DNA from: Arthrobacter nitrophenolicus
GTDB lineage: Bacteria; Actinomycetota; Actinomycetes; Actinomycetales; Micrococcaceae
Direction of reading: 5' to 3'
NCBI RefSeq assembly: GCF_000332815.1
Contig: NZ_AOFD01000013.1
Span: forward strand, 23,526 to 87,525
DNA length: 64,000 bases
The first letter of the stretch is position 1, and every line of letters starts with the position of its first letter. Below are positions 40,760 through 50,492 of this stretch, piece by piece. The notes beneath the pieces are model-generated. The model was not told the DNA's origin. It ran no database searches and saw nothing but the letters and a program-made list of their open reading frames with translations. Position numbers and translations under genes: made by a program.

Positions 40760-41248
40760 ATGGCTGACGGGACGCTGCCGGGAGCTGAAGGACAGGGCGC
40801 GTGGCGCGATTCTGTGCCGGACAGCACTGCAACCGACCTGGAGAATCTCCTGGGGACGGGCGTCAGCGCCGCCCAGGAGCAGCTGCAGCGCAACGGCGGC
40901 TTCCTGCCCTTCGCCCTCACGGTCCAGAACGACGGCGAGGTGCGGCTTGTTGCCGTCTCCCCCGCCGATGCGGCGGATGATCCGGATGCGGACTTCGACG
41001 CCGATGCGATGATCAGCGACCTGCACACCCTGCTGCGGCAGAACCGGGATGACTTCCGCGCGGCCGCCATCGTATGCGACATCATGCTGGTGGAGGAAGA
41101 CTCGGACGCCATCCATGTGGCCGCCGAACACCGCGACGGTTCAGTCTTCGCCGCGGTTCTGCCCTACGCGGCCAACACAGCCACCCGGACGTGGGAATTC
41201 GGTGAACTGGGTGCCGATACCAACGAACCTGCAATCTGGGTGGACTAG
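40760..41248 (+). CDS. Conserved hypothetical protein after manB
   Basis: A 162-residue soluble alpha/beta protein (LLGTGVSAAQEQLQRNGGFL, RAAAIVCDIMLVEEDSDAIH) with an acidic middle segment (DAADDPDADFDADAM). No recognised domain. Immediate position behind manB suggests cotranscription. Composition and codon use look like normal local genes. Confidence 0.65.
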   Translation: MADGTLPGAEGQGAWRDSVPDSTATDLENLLGTGVSAAQEQLQRNGGFLPFALTVQNDGEVRLVAVSPADAADDPDADFDADAMISDLHTLLRQNRDDFRAAAIVCDIMLVEEDSDAIHVAAEHRDGSVFAAVLPYAANTATRTWEFGELGADTNEPAIWVD

Positions 41249-41260
41249 ACCGCGCCGGCC

Positions 41261-41709
41261 ATGAAGATCAACGCTTTCGCCGACGTCAGCTGCGTGCACT
41301 GATGGTGCTCGCCGCCGTTCCCGGTGGCGAGCTCCTGACCACGCAGAACATCGCGGATTCGGTGGGGACGCCCTACAACCACGTCAGCAAGGCAATGGCA
41401 AAGCTGCGGAGCCTTGGGCTGATCGAAGTGGTGCGGGGCCGGACCGGCGGTTCACGGCTGAGCCATGCCGGCCGCACGGCAACGGTCGGCCAGATCCTGC
41501 GCGAGCTCGATACCCGCACGGACCCTGCCGAGTGCATGGCGACAACAGGCAACTGCCCGCTCATCAATGAGTGCAAGCTGCGGGCAGCCCTGGCGAGGGC
41601 CCGGGAGGCGTTCTACCGGGAGCTGGATTCCGTGGTGATCGCGGACCTGCCCGGGTCGCGGCAGATGGCCCCGGTTTTCGAGATGATCGGCCTCCGGCCC
41701 GGACTGTAA
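41261..41709 (+). CDS. nsrR: NsrR-type Rrf2 transcriptional repressor, one frame break
   Basis: A nitric-oxide-sensing [4Fe-4S] repressor of about 149 residues. The winged helix (LTTQNIADSVGTPYNHVSKA, RGRTGGSRL) and the cluster cysteines in ECMATTGNCPLINECKL (C-x6-C-x5-C) are intact. The ATG frame MKINAFADVS meets a break at about 41290; adding one C (AGCTG to AGCCTG) gives ADVSLRALMVLAA, the usual Rrf2 start. The target is evident: a perfect NsrR-type operator and hmp lie directly downstream. It probably represses hmp until NO destroys the cluster. Confidence 0.9.
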
Positions 41710-41803
41710 ACGGGTTACCGGACAGCATTCCTGGCGTGCGCCCGCAACATCTGCGCACAATTTGATTTCATCTTCTACGAGCTGTAGAACTTGAGGTATG
41801 AAA

Positions 41804-41824
41804 ACATGCATTTGAAATGCATGT
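41804..41824. promoter_or_regulatory. NsrR operator
   Basis: The 21-bp sequence ACATGCATTTGAAATGCATG plus T is a perfect palindrome around one central base. It matches the known NsrR half-site pattern ATGCATTT / AAATGCAT. It sits 50 nt before the hmp ATG, where a bound repressor would block transcription. Confidence 0.88.
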
Positions 41825-41873
41825 ATTCGCATCTGGCCGGACGAAGGCCCCGGCCGCTATCTCAGGAGTCCGC

Positions 41874-43033
41874 ATGCTCTCGGAAAAGTCCCGCCCCGTC
41901 ATCGAAGCCACCCTGCCGCTGGTCGGGTCACGGATCGGCGCGATCACGCCCAAGTTCTACTCCCGCCTTTTCGCCGCCCACCCCGAACTGCTGGACGGGC
42001 TGTTCAGCCGCTCCAACCAGCGTTCGGGCAACCAGCAGCAGGCCCTGGCGGGCAGCATCGCGGCGTTCGCCACCCACCTGGTGAACAACCCGGGCACGCT
42101 TCCGGAGGCGGTCCTGTCCCGGATCGCCCACAAGCACGCTTCCCTGGGCATCACGGAGCCGCAGTACCAGGTGGTCTACGAGCACCTGTTCGCTGCCATC
42201 GCCGAGGACCTCGCCGGGGTCATCACGCCCGAGATCGCCGAAGCCTGGACCGAGGTCTACTGGCTGATGGCGGACGCCCTGATCAAGCTCGAGAAGGGGC
42301 TGTACGCCAGCCAGGCGAACGACCGGATGTGGATGCCTTGGCGCGTGGCTGCGAAGACCCCGGCCGGCACCGGTGCCATGACCTTCACCCTGGAGCCTGC
42401 GGACGACACCCCGGTCACGCCGGCTCTTCCCGGCCAGTACATCAGCGTCAAGGTGGTCCTCCCGGAAGGCTCCGCCAGGTCCGCCAGTACTCCCTGTCGG
42501 CAGACGCCGGGACCAGCCGCACCTTCACCACCAAGCTTGACGACGGCGGGGAAGTTTCCCCGGTCCTGCACCGTGACGTGCAGGTGGGCGACATCCTGGA
42601 AATCTCCAACCCGTATGGCGAGATTACGCTCAAGGAGGGTGACGGTCCGGTTGTCCTCGCATCTGCCGGCATCGGCTGCACCCCCACTGCCTCCATCCTG
42701 CGTTCGCTGGCCGAGGCCGGAACCGACCGGCAGGTCCTGGTGCTGCATGCGGAAAGCACCCTGGACAGCTGGGCGCTGCGCGGCCAGATGACGGACGACG
42801 TCGAGCGCCTGGACAGTGCCGAACTGCAGCTGTGGCTGGAACAGCCCGAGGCGGGTGCCCGCGAGGGCTTTATGTCGCTGCGGGAGGTGGATCTCCCTGC
42901 CAATGCCTCGCTGTACCTGTGCGGTCCGCTGCCCTTCATGCAGAAGATCCGCAACGAGGCCATCGACGCCGGCGTCCCGGCCACCAGCATCCACTACGAA
43001 GTCTTCGGCCCGGACATCTGGCTGGCCAGCTAG
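41874..43033 (+). CDS. hmp: Flavohaemoprotein / nitric oxide dioxygenase Hmp, one frame break
   Basis: It converts NO and O2 to nitrate using NAD(P)H, protecting against nitrosative stress. A globin domain (residues ~1-137; proximal histidine in RIAHKHASLGI, YWLMADALI) is followed by FAD- and NAD-binding domains (RQYSLSADAG, GIGCTPTASILRSLAEAG, YLCGPLPFMQ, EVFGPD). The frame breaks at about 42469, in VVLPEG; one extra G gives VLPEGLRQVRQYSLS. AGGAG lies 5 nt before the ATG. nsrR lies upstream and a strong NsrR operator precedes the gene. Confidence 0.92.
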
Positions 43034-43040
43034 GCCTGTT

Positions 43041-43101
43041 CATCGATTGCTCCGCAGCGGCCCTTGTGAAGGGTGAAAGGGGCGCCTGCGGAGCAATCGA
43101 T
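43041..43101 (+). terminator. Terminator-like hairpin after hmp
   Basis: ATCGATTGCTCCGCAG (43041-43056) pairs perfectly with 43086-43101; the loop contains a second small stem (CCCTT/AAGGG). Confidence 0.55.
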
Positions 43102-43107
43102 ACAGTA

Positions 43108-43157
43108 ACGACGGCGGCCCCGCACCTTTACATTCAAAGGTGCGGGGCCGCCGTCGT
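43108..43157. terminator. Bidirectional terminator between hmp and pckG
   Basis: A perfect 22-bp inverted repeat (43108-43129 and 43136-43157, arms beginning ACGACGGCGGCCCCGC) with a 6-nt loop, just before the convergent pckG stop. Confidence 0.8.
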
Positions 43158-43172
43158 TGGTACAACCGAATG

Positions 43173-45005
43173 CTAGTGCTTCGACATCCGCTCCTTGAGC
43201 GACTCGAGTTCAGCGCGCAGCGCCTCAGGGAGCGAATCACCGAACTTTGCGTACCATTCCTCGATGGAGGCCAGTTCGGCATCCCATTCCTCGCGGTCGA
43301 CGCGGACTGCGTCCTCCACGTGGGCGTGGGTCAGGTCCAGGCCGGTGAGGTCCAGCGAGTCCCCGGTCGGGACGAACCCGATGGGGGTCTCGATGGCGTC
43401 AGCTTTGCCTTCGATGCGTTCAATGGCCCACTTCAGGACGCGGGCGTTGTCGCCGAAACCGGGCCAGGCGAAGCCGCCGTCGGCTGTGCGGCGGAACCAG
43501 TTGACCAGGAAGATGTGCGGCAGCCGCGCAGGGTTGGCTTTACCGGACACGCTGATCCAGTGCTTCAGGTAGTCACCTGCGTCGTATCCGATGAAGGGAA
43601 GCATGGCCATGGGGTCGCGGCGCAGCACGCCGACCTGCCCGGCAGCGGCGGCAGTTGTCTCTGACGAGAGCGTGGAGCCCATAAAGATGCCGTTGGTCCA
43701 GCTGCGCGCCTGGGTGACCAGGGGAACAGTGGTCTTGCGGCGGCCGCCGAAGAGGATGGCGGAGAGCTCCACACCCTCCGGGCTGTAGTACTCCTCGGCC
43801 AGCATGTCGATCTGCGAGATCGGGGTGCAGAACCGGGAGTTCGGGTGTGCGGCCGGCTTGTCGGAGTCAGGCGTCCAGGAGTTGCCCTGCCAGTCGGTCA
43901 GGTGCGCAGGCACCTCGTCGGTCATGCCCTCCCACCAGACACCGCCGTCGTCGGTCAATGCCACGTTGGTGAAGATGCTGTGGCCCTTGGCGATGGCACG
44001 CATGGCGTTCGGGTTGGTGCCCCAGCCGGTGCCGGGGGCCACGCCAAACAGGCCGGCCTCAGGGTTGGTGGCGCGCAGCTCACCCTCCTTGCCGATCCGC
44101 ATCCAGGTGATGTCATCGCCGAGGGTCTCCACCTCCCAGCCTTCAATGGTGGGATCGAGCAGGGCAAGGTTGGTCTTGCCGCAGGCTGACGGGAAGGCCG
44201 CGGAGACGTAGTAGTTCTTCTTCTCCGGCGAGGTCAGCTTGAGGATGAGCATGTGCTCGGCCAGCCAGCCCTCGTCGCGCGCCATGACTGAGGCGATGCG
44301 CAGGGCGTAGCACTTCTTGCCCAGCAGCGCGTTTCCGCCGTAACCGGAGCCGAAGGACCAGATGGAGCGCTCCTCCGGGAAGTGGACAATCCACTTGTCG
44401 GGGTTGCAGGGCCAGGGCACATCTTCCTGGCCTGGCTCCAGCGGAGCGCCCAGGGAGTGCAGGGCCGGCACAAAGAATGCGTTCGTTGCCGTGATCTTGT
44501 CCAGTACGGCAGTACCGATGTTGGCCATGATGCGCATGGAGGCAACAACGTAGGCGCTGTCCGTGATCTCCACGCCAAACTTCGGGTCCTCGGCATCCAG
44601 GTGGCCCATCACGAACGGGATGACGTACATGGTGCGTCCGCGCATGGAACCGGCAAACAGGCCGCGCAGCTTTTCCTTCATCTCGGCCGGGGCCATCCAG
44701 TTGTTGGTGAAGCCGGCGTCGCGCTTGTTCTCGGAGCAGATAAAGGTCTGCTCCTCCACGCGGGCCACGTCAGCCGGGTCCGAGAAAGCGGCGAAGGAGT
44801 TGGGGAACAGCTCCTGGTTCAGCCGGGTCAGGGTTCCGGCTGCAACAAGCTCATCGGTGAGACGGGTGTTTTCCTCTTCGGATCCGTCAACCCAGTAGAT
44901 GCGGTCCGGCTGCGTAAGCTCAGCAACCTCTTCGACCCATGCCAGCAGACCGGCATGTGTGGTGGGTGCTTTCTCAAGCAGCGGCTTCTGCGCCAGATCG
45001 CCCAT
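43173..45005 (-). CDS. pckG: Phosphoenolpyruvate carboxykinase (GTP)
   Basis: It converts oxaloacetate and GTP to phosphoenolpyruvate, the first committed step of gluconeogenesis. The 610-residue protein carries the GTP-class signature [11 protein letters not shown] (P-loop with the hyper-reactive cysteine), [31 protein letters not shown] and NWFRR. I chose ATG 45005, preceded by AGGAAGGG; an in-frame ATG at 45029 lies before that site. A CRP/GlxR-like site and a GntR-like palindrome lie upstream, suggesting carbon-source control. Confidence 0.95.
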   Translation of the reverse strand: MGDLAQKPLLEKAPTTHAGLLAWVEEVAELTQPDRIYWVDGSEEENTRLTDELVAAGTLTRLNQELFPNSFAAFSDPADVARVEEQTFICSENKRDAGFTNNWMAPAEMKEKLRGLFAGSMRGRTMYVIPFVMGHLDAEDPKFGVEITDSAYVVASMRIMANIGTAVLDKITATNAFFVPALHSLGAPLEPGQEDVPWPCNPDKWIVHFPEERSIWSFGSGYGGNALLGKKCYALRIASVMARDEGWLAEHMLILKLTSPEKKNYYVSAAFPSACGKTNLALLDPTIEGWEVETLGDDITWMRIGKEGELRATNPEAGLFGVAPGTGWGTNPNAMRAIAKGHSIFTNVALTDDGGVWWEGMTDEVPAHLTDWQGNSWTPDSDKPAAHPNSRFCTPISQIDMLAEEYYSPEGVELSAILFGGRRKTTVPLVTQARSWTNGIFMGSTLSSETTAAAAGQVGVLRRDPMAMLPFIGYDAGDYLKHWISVSGKANPARLPHIFLVNWFRRTADGGFAWPGFGDNARVLKWAIERIEGKADAIETPIGFVPTGDSLDLTGLDLTHAHVEDAVRVDREEWDAELASIEEWYAKFGDSLPEALRAELESLKERMSKH

Positions 45006-45048
45006 TTCGGTTCCCTTCCTCGGGTTCATCGGTGTGGACTAAATGCTA

Positions 45049-45060
45049 TGGTCCGGACCA
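45049..45060. promoter_or_regulatory. Palindromic operator candidate upstream of pckG
   Basis: TGGTCCGGACCA is a perfect 12-bp palindrome 44 nt before the pckG ATG, matching the TGGTnnnnACCA pattern of FadR/GntR-type regulators. A TAGCAT box overlaps its promoter-proximal edge on the minus strand. Regulator identity is inferred only from the pattern. Confidence 0.4.
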
Positions 45061-45154
45061 CCGGCGGTTTCGAGCGGGATGTCGGGCAAATGACCCTGGA
45101 AAAACCGGATTCCGCGAGAATTCAAGGAAAAGCAGCGCGAAAATCGAGGATTAA

Positions 45155-45168
45155 GTGACTAAGGTCAC
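45155..45168. promoter_or_regulatory. CRP/GlxR-type binding site candidate
   Basis: GTGACTAAGGTCAC fits the consensus TGTGA-N6-TCACA over its eight core bases, with symmetric GTGA/TCAC arms. It lies 150 nt upstream of the pckG start. GlxR/CRP control of gluconeogenic genes is established in related actinobacteria. Confidence 0.5.
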
Positions 45169-45281
45169 CTATACCGGTCTAGTCGTGCAGATTACACCGC
45201 TTTCGATTTGGCACGGCGGCCAACCTCGCGTAAAGTAATTCGAGGTTCAGGGAGAGCGGTTCTTCTCCAGGGACACGAGAT

Positions 45282-45355
<74 letters not shown>

Positions 45356-45361
45356 CAGATG

Positions 45362-45395
45362 AGGTCCGCACCGGTTCGCCGGTGCGGACCTTTTG
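45362..45395 (+). terminator. Terminator of tRNA-Arg
   Basis: AGGTCCGCACCGG and CCGGTGCGGACCT form a perfect 13-bp stem capped by TTCG, followed by TTTG. Confidence 0.85.
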
Positions 45396-45506
45396 CGTTA
45401 ACCAGCGCCTTACATTATCCAGCGCCCCGTCCGGCGAGCATCCATCCGGCCGGTACCCCACCTGCCGGCGCCCCGTCCTGTCACCGCCCGGGCGTAGGCT
45501 TTCCCC

Positions 45507-46961
45507 ATGATGCCGGACGCTGTTGAGCGCGAATTTGACGTAGTGGTGATCGGCGCAGGCGCCGTAGGGGAAAACGTGGCGGACCGGGTGGTCCAGGGAG
45601 GATTGACGGCAGTCCTGGTGGAGGCAGAACTGGTAGGCGGCGAGTGCTCCTACTGGGCCTGCATGCCGTCCAAGGCACTGCTCCGGCCGGGCACTGCACT
45701 GCATGGCGCACAGACAACGCCGGGCGCAAAAGAGGCCGTCACGCGCACGCTGGACGCTGCAGCCGTGCTGAAGCGCCGGGATTACATGACCGCCAACTGG
45801 CAGGACGACGGCCAGGTGTCATGGGTCAAGGAGGCGGGCATCGAACTGGTCCGCGGCCACGCATGGCTGACGGCGGCCAAGTCCGTGGAGGTGGCCGGAC
45901 TGGACGGAACCTCGCACCGGCTCCGGGCGCGGCAGGCGGTAGTCCTGGCAACCGGCTCCATGCCCAACACTCCCCCCATCGAGGGACTGCAGGACCTCCA
46001 GGTGTGGGGCACCCGCGAAGCGACGTCGGCGAAAGAGGTCCCGGAGCGGCTGGCTGTCCTTGGCGGCGGCGTGGCGGGCACCGAACTTGCCCAGGCATTC
46101 GCCCGCCTGGGATCCGATGTAACACTCGTGGCGCGCAGCGGCCTGCTGCGGAACTTTCCGGAGGAGGCCGCACGGCTTGTGGCCGCGGGGCTGCGCGCGG
46201 ACGGCGTCGAACTCCGCCTCAACACGGCTACCGAGCGCATCAGCGAAAACGACGACGGCACGTTCGGCCTGGCGCTGTCCGACGGGTCCACCGTAACGGC
46301 CAACAAGGTCCTGGTCTCCACCGGACGGCACCCCGCACTGGAGGGGCTCGGCCTGGAAAGCCTTGGCTTCGAGCCGGACAAGGACGGCCACCTCGTCCTG
46401 GCTACCGACGCCACCGGCCTGGTAGTGGGAACGCCGGGAGACGAGCCGTGGCTGTATGCGGTGGGTGACGCCGCCGGCAACAACCTCTACACGCACCAGG
46501 GAAAGTACGAGGCCCGCGCCACGGGCGACGCCATCGCCGCCCGTGCAAAAGGGGAACTGAAAGGCGCGCCGGCCGAATGGAGCCGTTACGCCCAGACCGC
46601 CAACCGGCATGCAGTGCCGGGCGTGGTCTTTACCGACCCTGAACTGGCCTCCGTGGGGCGCACCCTGGAGAAGGCGAGGGAGGAAGGATATAACGCCTCC
46701 TCGGTGGAGCTTCCCATCCAGGTGGCCGGGTCCTCACTCCATTCCGAAAACTACGAGGGCTGGGCGCAACTGGTGGTGGACGAGGACCGCAAGGTCCTCC
46801 TCGGGGCCACGTTCGCCGGACCGGACGTAGCCGAACTGCTGCACGCCGCAACCATCGCCGTCGTGGGCGAAGTTCCGTTGGACCGCCTGTGGCATGCCGT
46901 GCCGTCCTATCCGACCATCAGCGAGGTGTGGTTGCGTCTCTTGGAGAAGTACGGCCTGTGA
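45507..46961 (+). CDS. Pyridine nucleotide-disulfide oxidoreductase (Lpd/mercuric reductase-like flavoprotein)
   Basis: A 484-residue FAD enzyme. FAD loop VVIGAGAVGENVAD, redox cysteine pair Cys47-Cys52 (GGECSYWACMPSK), NAD loop LAVLGGGVAGTELAQAFARLG and the second FAD motif LYAVGDAAG are intact. The C-terminal interface carries SYPTISE where dihydrolipoamide dehydrogenases have HPTLSE, so the catalytic histidine is replaced by tyrosine; the partner is probably a quinone or another small disulfide or electron acceptor, not lipoamide. TAGGCT ends 6 nt before the ATG, so leaderless transcription is likely. Confidence 0.85.
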   Translation: MMPDAVEREFDVVVIGAGAVGENVADRVVQGGLTAVLVEAELVGGECSYWACMPSKALLRPGTALHGAQTTPGAKEAVTRTLDAAAVLKRRDYMTANWQDDGQVSWVKEAGIELVRGHAWLTAAKSVEVAGLDGTSHRLRARQAVVLATGSMPNTPPIEGLQDLQVWGTREATSAKEVPERLAVLGGGVAGTELAQAFARLGSDVTLVARSGLLRNFPEEAARLVAAGLRADGVELRLNTATERISENDDGTFGLALSDGSTVTANKVLVSTGRHPALEGLGLESLGFEPDKDGHLVLATDATGLVVGTPGDEPWLYAVGDAAGNNLYTHQGKYEARATGDAIAARAKGELKGAPAEWSRYAQTANRHAVPGVVFTDPELASVGRTLEKAREEGYNASSVELPIQVAGSSLHSENYEGWAQLVVDEDRKVLLGATFAGPDVAELLHAATIAVVGEVPLDRLWHAVPSYPTISEVWLRLLEKYGL

Positions 46962-46969
46962 CAAGATTT

Positions 46970-46998
46970 TTGAACTGACCGGTCAGTTTTGTTAAGCT
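46970..46998 (+). promoter_or_regulatory. Promoter with TetR operator in the spacer
   Basis: TTGAAC (46970-46975), a 17-bp spacer and TAAGCT (46993-46998) form a good promoter. The 16-bp perfect palindrome AACTGACCGGTCAGTT (46973-46988) lies in the spacer, a typical TetR-family operator. It directs the operon that ends with a TetR gene, implying autorepression. Confidence 0.78.
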
Positions 46999-47031
46999 GG
47001 AAGCAGCCGCATTCACCGTGAAAGGCGATTC

Positions 47032-47822
47032 TTGCTTTCAGCGCACCAGCTCCACGTCAAAGGCCGCCGCGATTCCCTGCTTCCACCCACTTCGCTCAGC
47101 GTCAGCCGGGGCGAACTGCTTCTCGCCGCCGGCAGGCGCCAGGACCACAGGACAGCCCTTGCCCTGGTCCTGAGCGGCAGGATGAAGCCCAGCAGCGGGA
47201 TGCTCAGCTGGGACAGCCACCAGCGCATCCGCCAGCTTCGGCTTGCCAGCGCGTTGGTGGACTCCCCCGGCGTCAACGAACCCGAGCAGCACCTGAGCGT
47301 CCGCGACCTCGTGACGGAGGATCTGGCCCTGGTCCCGCGCCGTTACCGGGGAGCGCTGCTGAGCGGGCCCTGGCTCAAGGTCAACGGCTTTGAGGATATT
47401 GCCGGCCTCTGGACCGAGCAGCTGGAGCCGCGCCGCCGGCTTAGGCTCCTCGCCTCCCTGGCCCTTGCCAACCCCCGCACGGACCTGCTGGTAGTGGACT
47501 CACCGGATAGGCACAGCGTGGATGAAGGAGACTGGCTGCCGCAGCTCCGGCAATTGGCGTCCGACGCCGGGCGGCCGCTCGCCGTCGTAGCCACGGTCAG
47601 TGCCCTCCCGCAGTCATGGACCGGTCCAGCCGTGGAAATCGGCAACGCGAGGCGGCCCGCGAATCCGGGGGCCACGCACTGCCACGGGAAGCGGCGGATC
47701 TTGGGGACGATGCAGGGTCCCGGGAGGAAGCAGGGCCCCGGGAGGAAGCAGGGGCGCAAGGCGACGCGGACCGCCGCCCGGACCACCAGCACACCCACTT
47801 CGAAACAGAGGTTGCCAAGTGA
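47032..47822 (+). CDS. Degenerate ABC-type ATP-binding protein, one frame break
   Basis: About 263 residues with ABC ATPase topology but altered catalytic motifs. Where Walker A should be there is LLAAGRRQDHRTALALVLSG with no GxxGxGK[ST]; the Walker B position reads LLVVDSPDRH, with Ser instead of the catalytic Glu. The protein may therefore bind but not hydrolyse nucleotide. A frame break near 47648 joins VEIGNA to REAARESGGHALPREAADL; one extra base does it and the new frame ends at a TGA overlapping the next start. The start is a TTG with AAAGGCG upstream. The C-terminus is a charged repeat-like tail. Confidence 0.65.
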
Positions 47823-49854
47823 CCGTACTGCGGCTGGCCCGCTCCGAACTCAAGCGCATGACGGGCGGCCTGCTGCCCAAGCTGACCATCCTGGCGCTGA
47901 CGATGGTTCCCCTGCTGTACGGCGCCGTTTATCTCTATGCCAACTGGGACCGTACGGGAACCTGGACCACCTGGATGCGGCGCTGGTTGTGGAGGACACC
48001 GGCGCCACCGCCAGCGACGGCACCCGGCTTGCCGCCGGGACCAAAGTGGCAGACAGCCTGGTGGAGGGCAACGTCTTCCACTGGGTTCCGGTGGCAAGCA
48101 CCGAGGAAGCCGACCAGGGGGTCAGCGACGGTGAGTATGCGTTCGCCCTGAAGATCCCGAAAGACTTTTCCGCCAACCTCGTATCGCCGGGCAGCTTCGA
48201 TTCGGCCAGCCAGGCGATGCTGAACGTCACCACGAACGACGCGAACAACTATCTCCTGAGCACCATCGTGGACAAGCTGACCACGTCCGTGCACAGCACC
48301 GTAGCCACGGAGGTGGGCGAGGAAACGGCCAACCAGCTGTTGACCGGCTTCGGTACCATCCATACGCGGATGGTGCAGGCCGCTGATGGCGCCGGCCGGC
48401 TGGCCGACGGCGTGGTGCAGCTTCGGGACGGTGCCACCGGGCTCCAGGAGGGAACGTCCAGCCTCAGCGCCGGCGCTGACGACCTTTACGCAGGCCAACT
48501 GAAGCTGCGGGACGGCGCCAACCAGCTGACCGACGGCGCCGGACAACTCAGCAGCGGCCTGTCCGTCCTCAAGGACAAGACCGCGTCCCTGCCCACCGAC
48601 ACACAGACCCTCGCCACGGGGGCTGCGCAGGTGGCAGCCGGCAACGCCCAGCTGAACGCGAAGTTCCAGGATGTGGCCGTCCAGCTGGAAACGGCGGACC
48701 AGGGACTCCGTACCCGTGTGATTGAATCGAACACCCGGCTGGTCAGCGCCGGCGTCCTGACCCAGGAACAGGCCGACAGTGTCCTGGCCGACTTCGACGC
48801 GACGGCGGCCTCCAGCCCGGTGGCGGCGGCGAAGGCCAAGGTCCAGACGGACGCCGCCCAGGTCCAGCAACTGGCTGACGGTGCCGAGTCCGTCAGCGTC
48901 GGTGCAGCTCAGCTCGCCGCCGGAACGCCGGCACTCAAGGACGCCGTCCAGCAGGCGTCCAGCGGCGCGGAGCAGCTGCACACCGGTGCCGCCACGCTGG
49001 CAACTGGAGGACAGGCAGCGCTGGACGGCACTGCAGGCCTTGCGGAAGGCGCACGGAAGCTGGATGCCGGCGCGGCGCAGCTTGCCTCGGGGGCTGCCAC
49101 CGCTGCCGATGGCTCACGTTCGCTGGCGGACGAGCTGGGCAAGGGTGCGGGACAGGTGCCCAACCCGGATGACGCGCAGAAGAGCAACCTGTCGCGGGTG
49201 ATGGCTGATCCTGTTGCAGTCAGCAACGTGTCACAGGCGAAGGCCGATTCCTACGGGGCGGGGCTTGCGCCGTTCTTCCTCACCCTGGCGCTGTGGATCG
49301 GCATCTTCATGCTGGTGCAGGTCATGCGGCCCATAACGCAGCGGGCCCTGGCTTCCAACGCGCCGTCCTGGAAAATCGCCGTCGGCGGCTGGCTGCCGTT
49401 CCTGGCGGTGTCCGCGGTCCAGGCCACCCTGCTCACCCTCGTGGTGAACCTCGCACTGGGGCTGAACCCGGTGCACCCGGTCCTCATGTGGCTCTTCATG
49501 CTGGCGGCGGCCACGGCATTCAGCGCCCTTATCCAGGGCATCGTGGCGCTGCTGGGTTCGCCGGGCAAACTGGTGGTGCTGATCCTGCTGGTGCTGCAAC
49601 TGGTGTCCTCCGGGGGCACGTTCCCATGGCAGACCACTCCGGAGCCCCTCCACGTGGTGCACCAGGTCCTGCCGATGGGATACGTGGTCACCGGCATGCG
49701 GCACCTGATCTACGGTGCCGACCTGTCCATGATCGTCCCCACCGTCCTCGGGCTCCTGGGCTACACCCTGCTGGGCGCCGTCCTGTCCACGCTGGCCGTG
49801 CGCAGGAACAAGTACTGGACGTTGAAAGCCCTCAAACCGGAGATTGCAGCATGA
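47819..49854 (+). CDS. YhgE/Pip family membrane protein, one frame break
   Basis: An inner-membrane protein of about 678 residues. One N-terminal helix (LPKLTILALTMVPLLYGAVY, then YLYANWDPYGN after repair), a ~450-residue extracytoplasmic region rich in L-x-DG repeats (LADGVVQLRDGATGLQEG, LTDGAGQLSSGL), and five or six C-terminal helices (GLAPFFLTLALWIGIF onward). The family is related to phage infection protein and to RND/ABC-2-like transport proteins. The break at about 47950 is fixed by one C (GACCGTAC to GACCCGTAC). It overlaps both neighbours (GTGA, ATGA). Function is unproven. Confidence 0.82.
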
Positions 49855-50492
49855 CCTCCGGCCCGCCGGCGGCAGCAAAGGGGCAGCGGCCAGGACGGAC
49901 CACTGCTACCCGGCAGAAGCTCTTCGACGCGTCCATGGAGCTTATCGGCCAGCGCGGGGCCGCCAACGTCACCGTGGACGAGATCGCCCACGCCGCGGGA
50001 GTGTCAAAAGGCACCGTCTACTACAACTTCGGCAGCAAGTCCGAACTCATCGCGCAGCTGCTGCGGCACGGCGTGGACATCCTGAAGTCCCGGCTGCTCG
50101 AGGCCCGGACAGAGCCGGCCAAGGATCCGCTGCCGGCCATGGAAGCCATGATCGGCCAGGCCATGGACTTCATGGCCGAGTACCCGTCCTTCGCCCGGCT
50201 CTGGGTCAGCGAGAACTGGCGGACGCCCAGCGAATGGCAGGGCACCTTCGCAGTGCTCCGCGGCGAGCTGCTGGCTGTCATTGCCCAGGCCGTGGACGAT
50301 GTGGCGAAGGCCTACCCGGTGGACGAGTCCGTGTCCCGGGGAAGCCTGGAGACGGCAATCTTCGGTGCCTGCTTTGTGGTGGGACTCGACCGGCAGACCT
50401 ACAACCCGGAGCGCAGCCGTGACCAAAGCGTTGCGGCAATCATGGCCATCATGCGCGGCTACGTCCTGAAGCTGCCCGCTCCTCGGGAATGA
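49851..50492 (+). CDS. TetR-family transcriptional regulator
   Basis: A 213-residue repressor. The helix-turn-helix VDEIAHAAGVSKGTVYYNFGSKSELIAQLL lies at about residues 42-72, followed by a ligand-binding helical domain (SFARLWVSENW). Its ATG overlaps the YhgE stop, so it is the third gene of the operon. It should bind the AACTGACCGGTCAGTT palindrome in the operon promoter, making an autorepressed export or membrane-stress module. The inducing ligand is unknown. Confidence 0.9.
   Translation: MTSGPPAAAKGQRPGRTTATRQKLFDASMELIGQRGAANVTVDEIAHAAGVSKGTVYYNFGSKSELIAQLLRHGVDILKSRLLEARTEPAKDPLPAMEAMIGQAMDFMAEYPSFARLWVSENWRTPSEWQGTFAVLRGELLAVIAQAVDDVAKAYPVDESVSRGSLETAIFGACFVVGLDRQTYNPERSRDQSVAAIMAIMRGYVLKLPAPRE

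Noticed and set aside
39197..41131. Long minus-strand frame opposite manB
   Set aside because: Shadow of manB and its neighbour; the plus strand carries full phosphohexomutase motifs.
41261..41302. nsrR as a true pseudogene
   Set aside because: The frame break is a single missing C, the remaining sequence is fully conserved including cluster cysteines, and the operator is perfect. A sequencing error is the simpler explanation.
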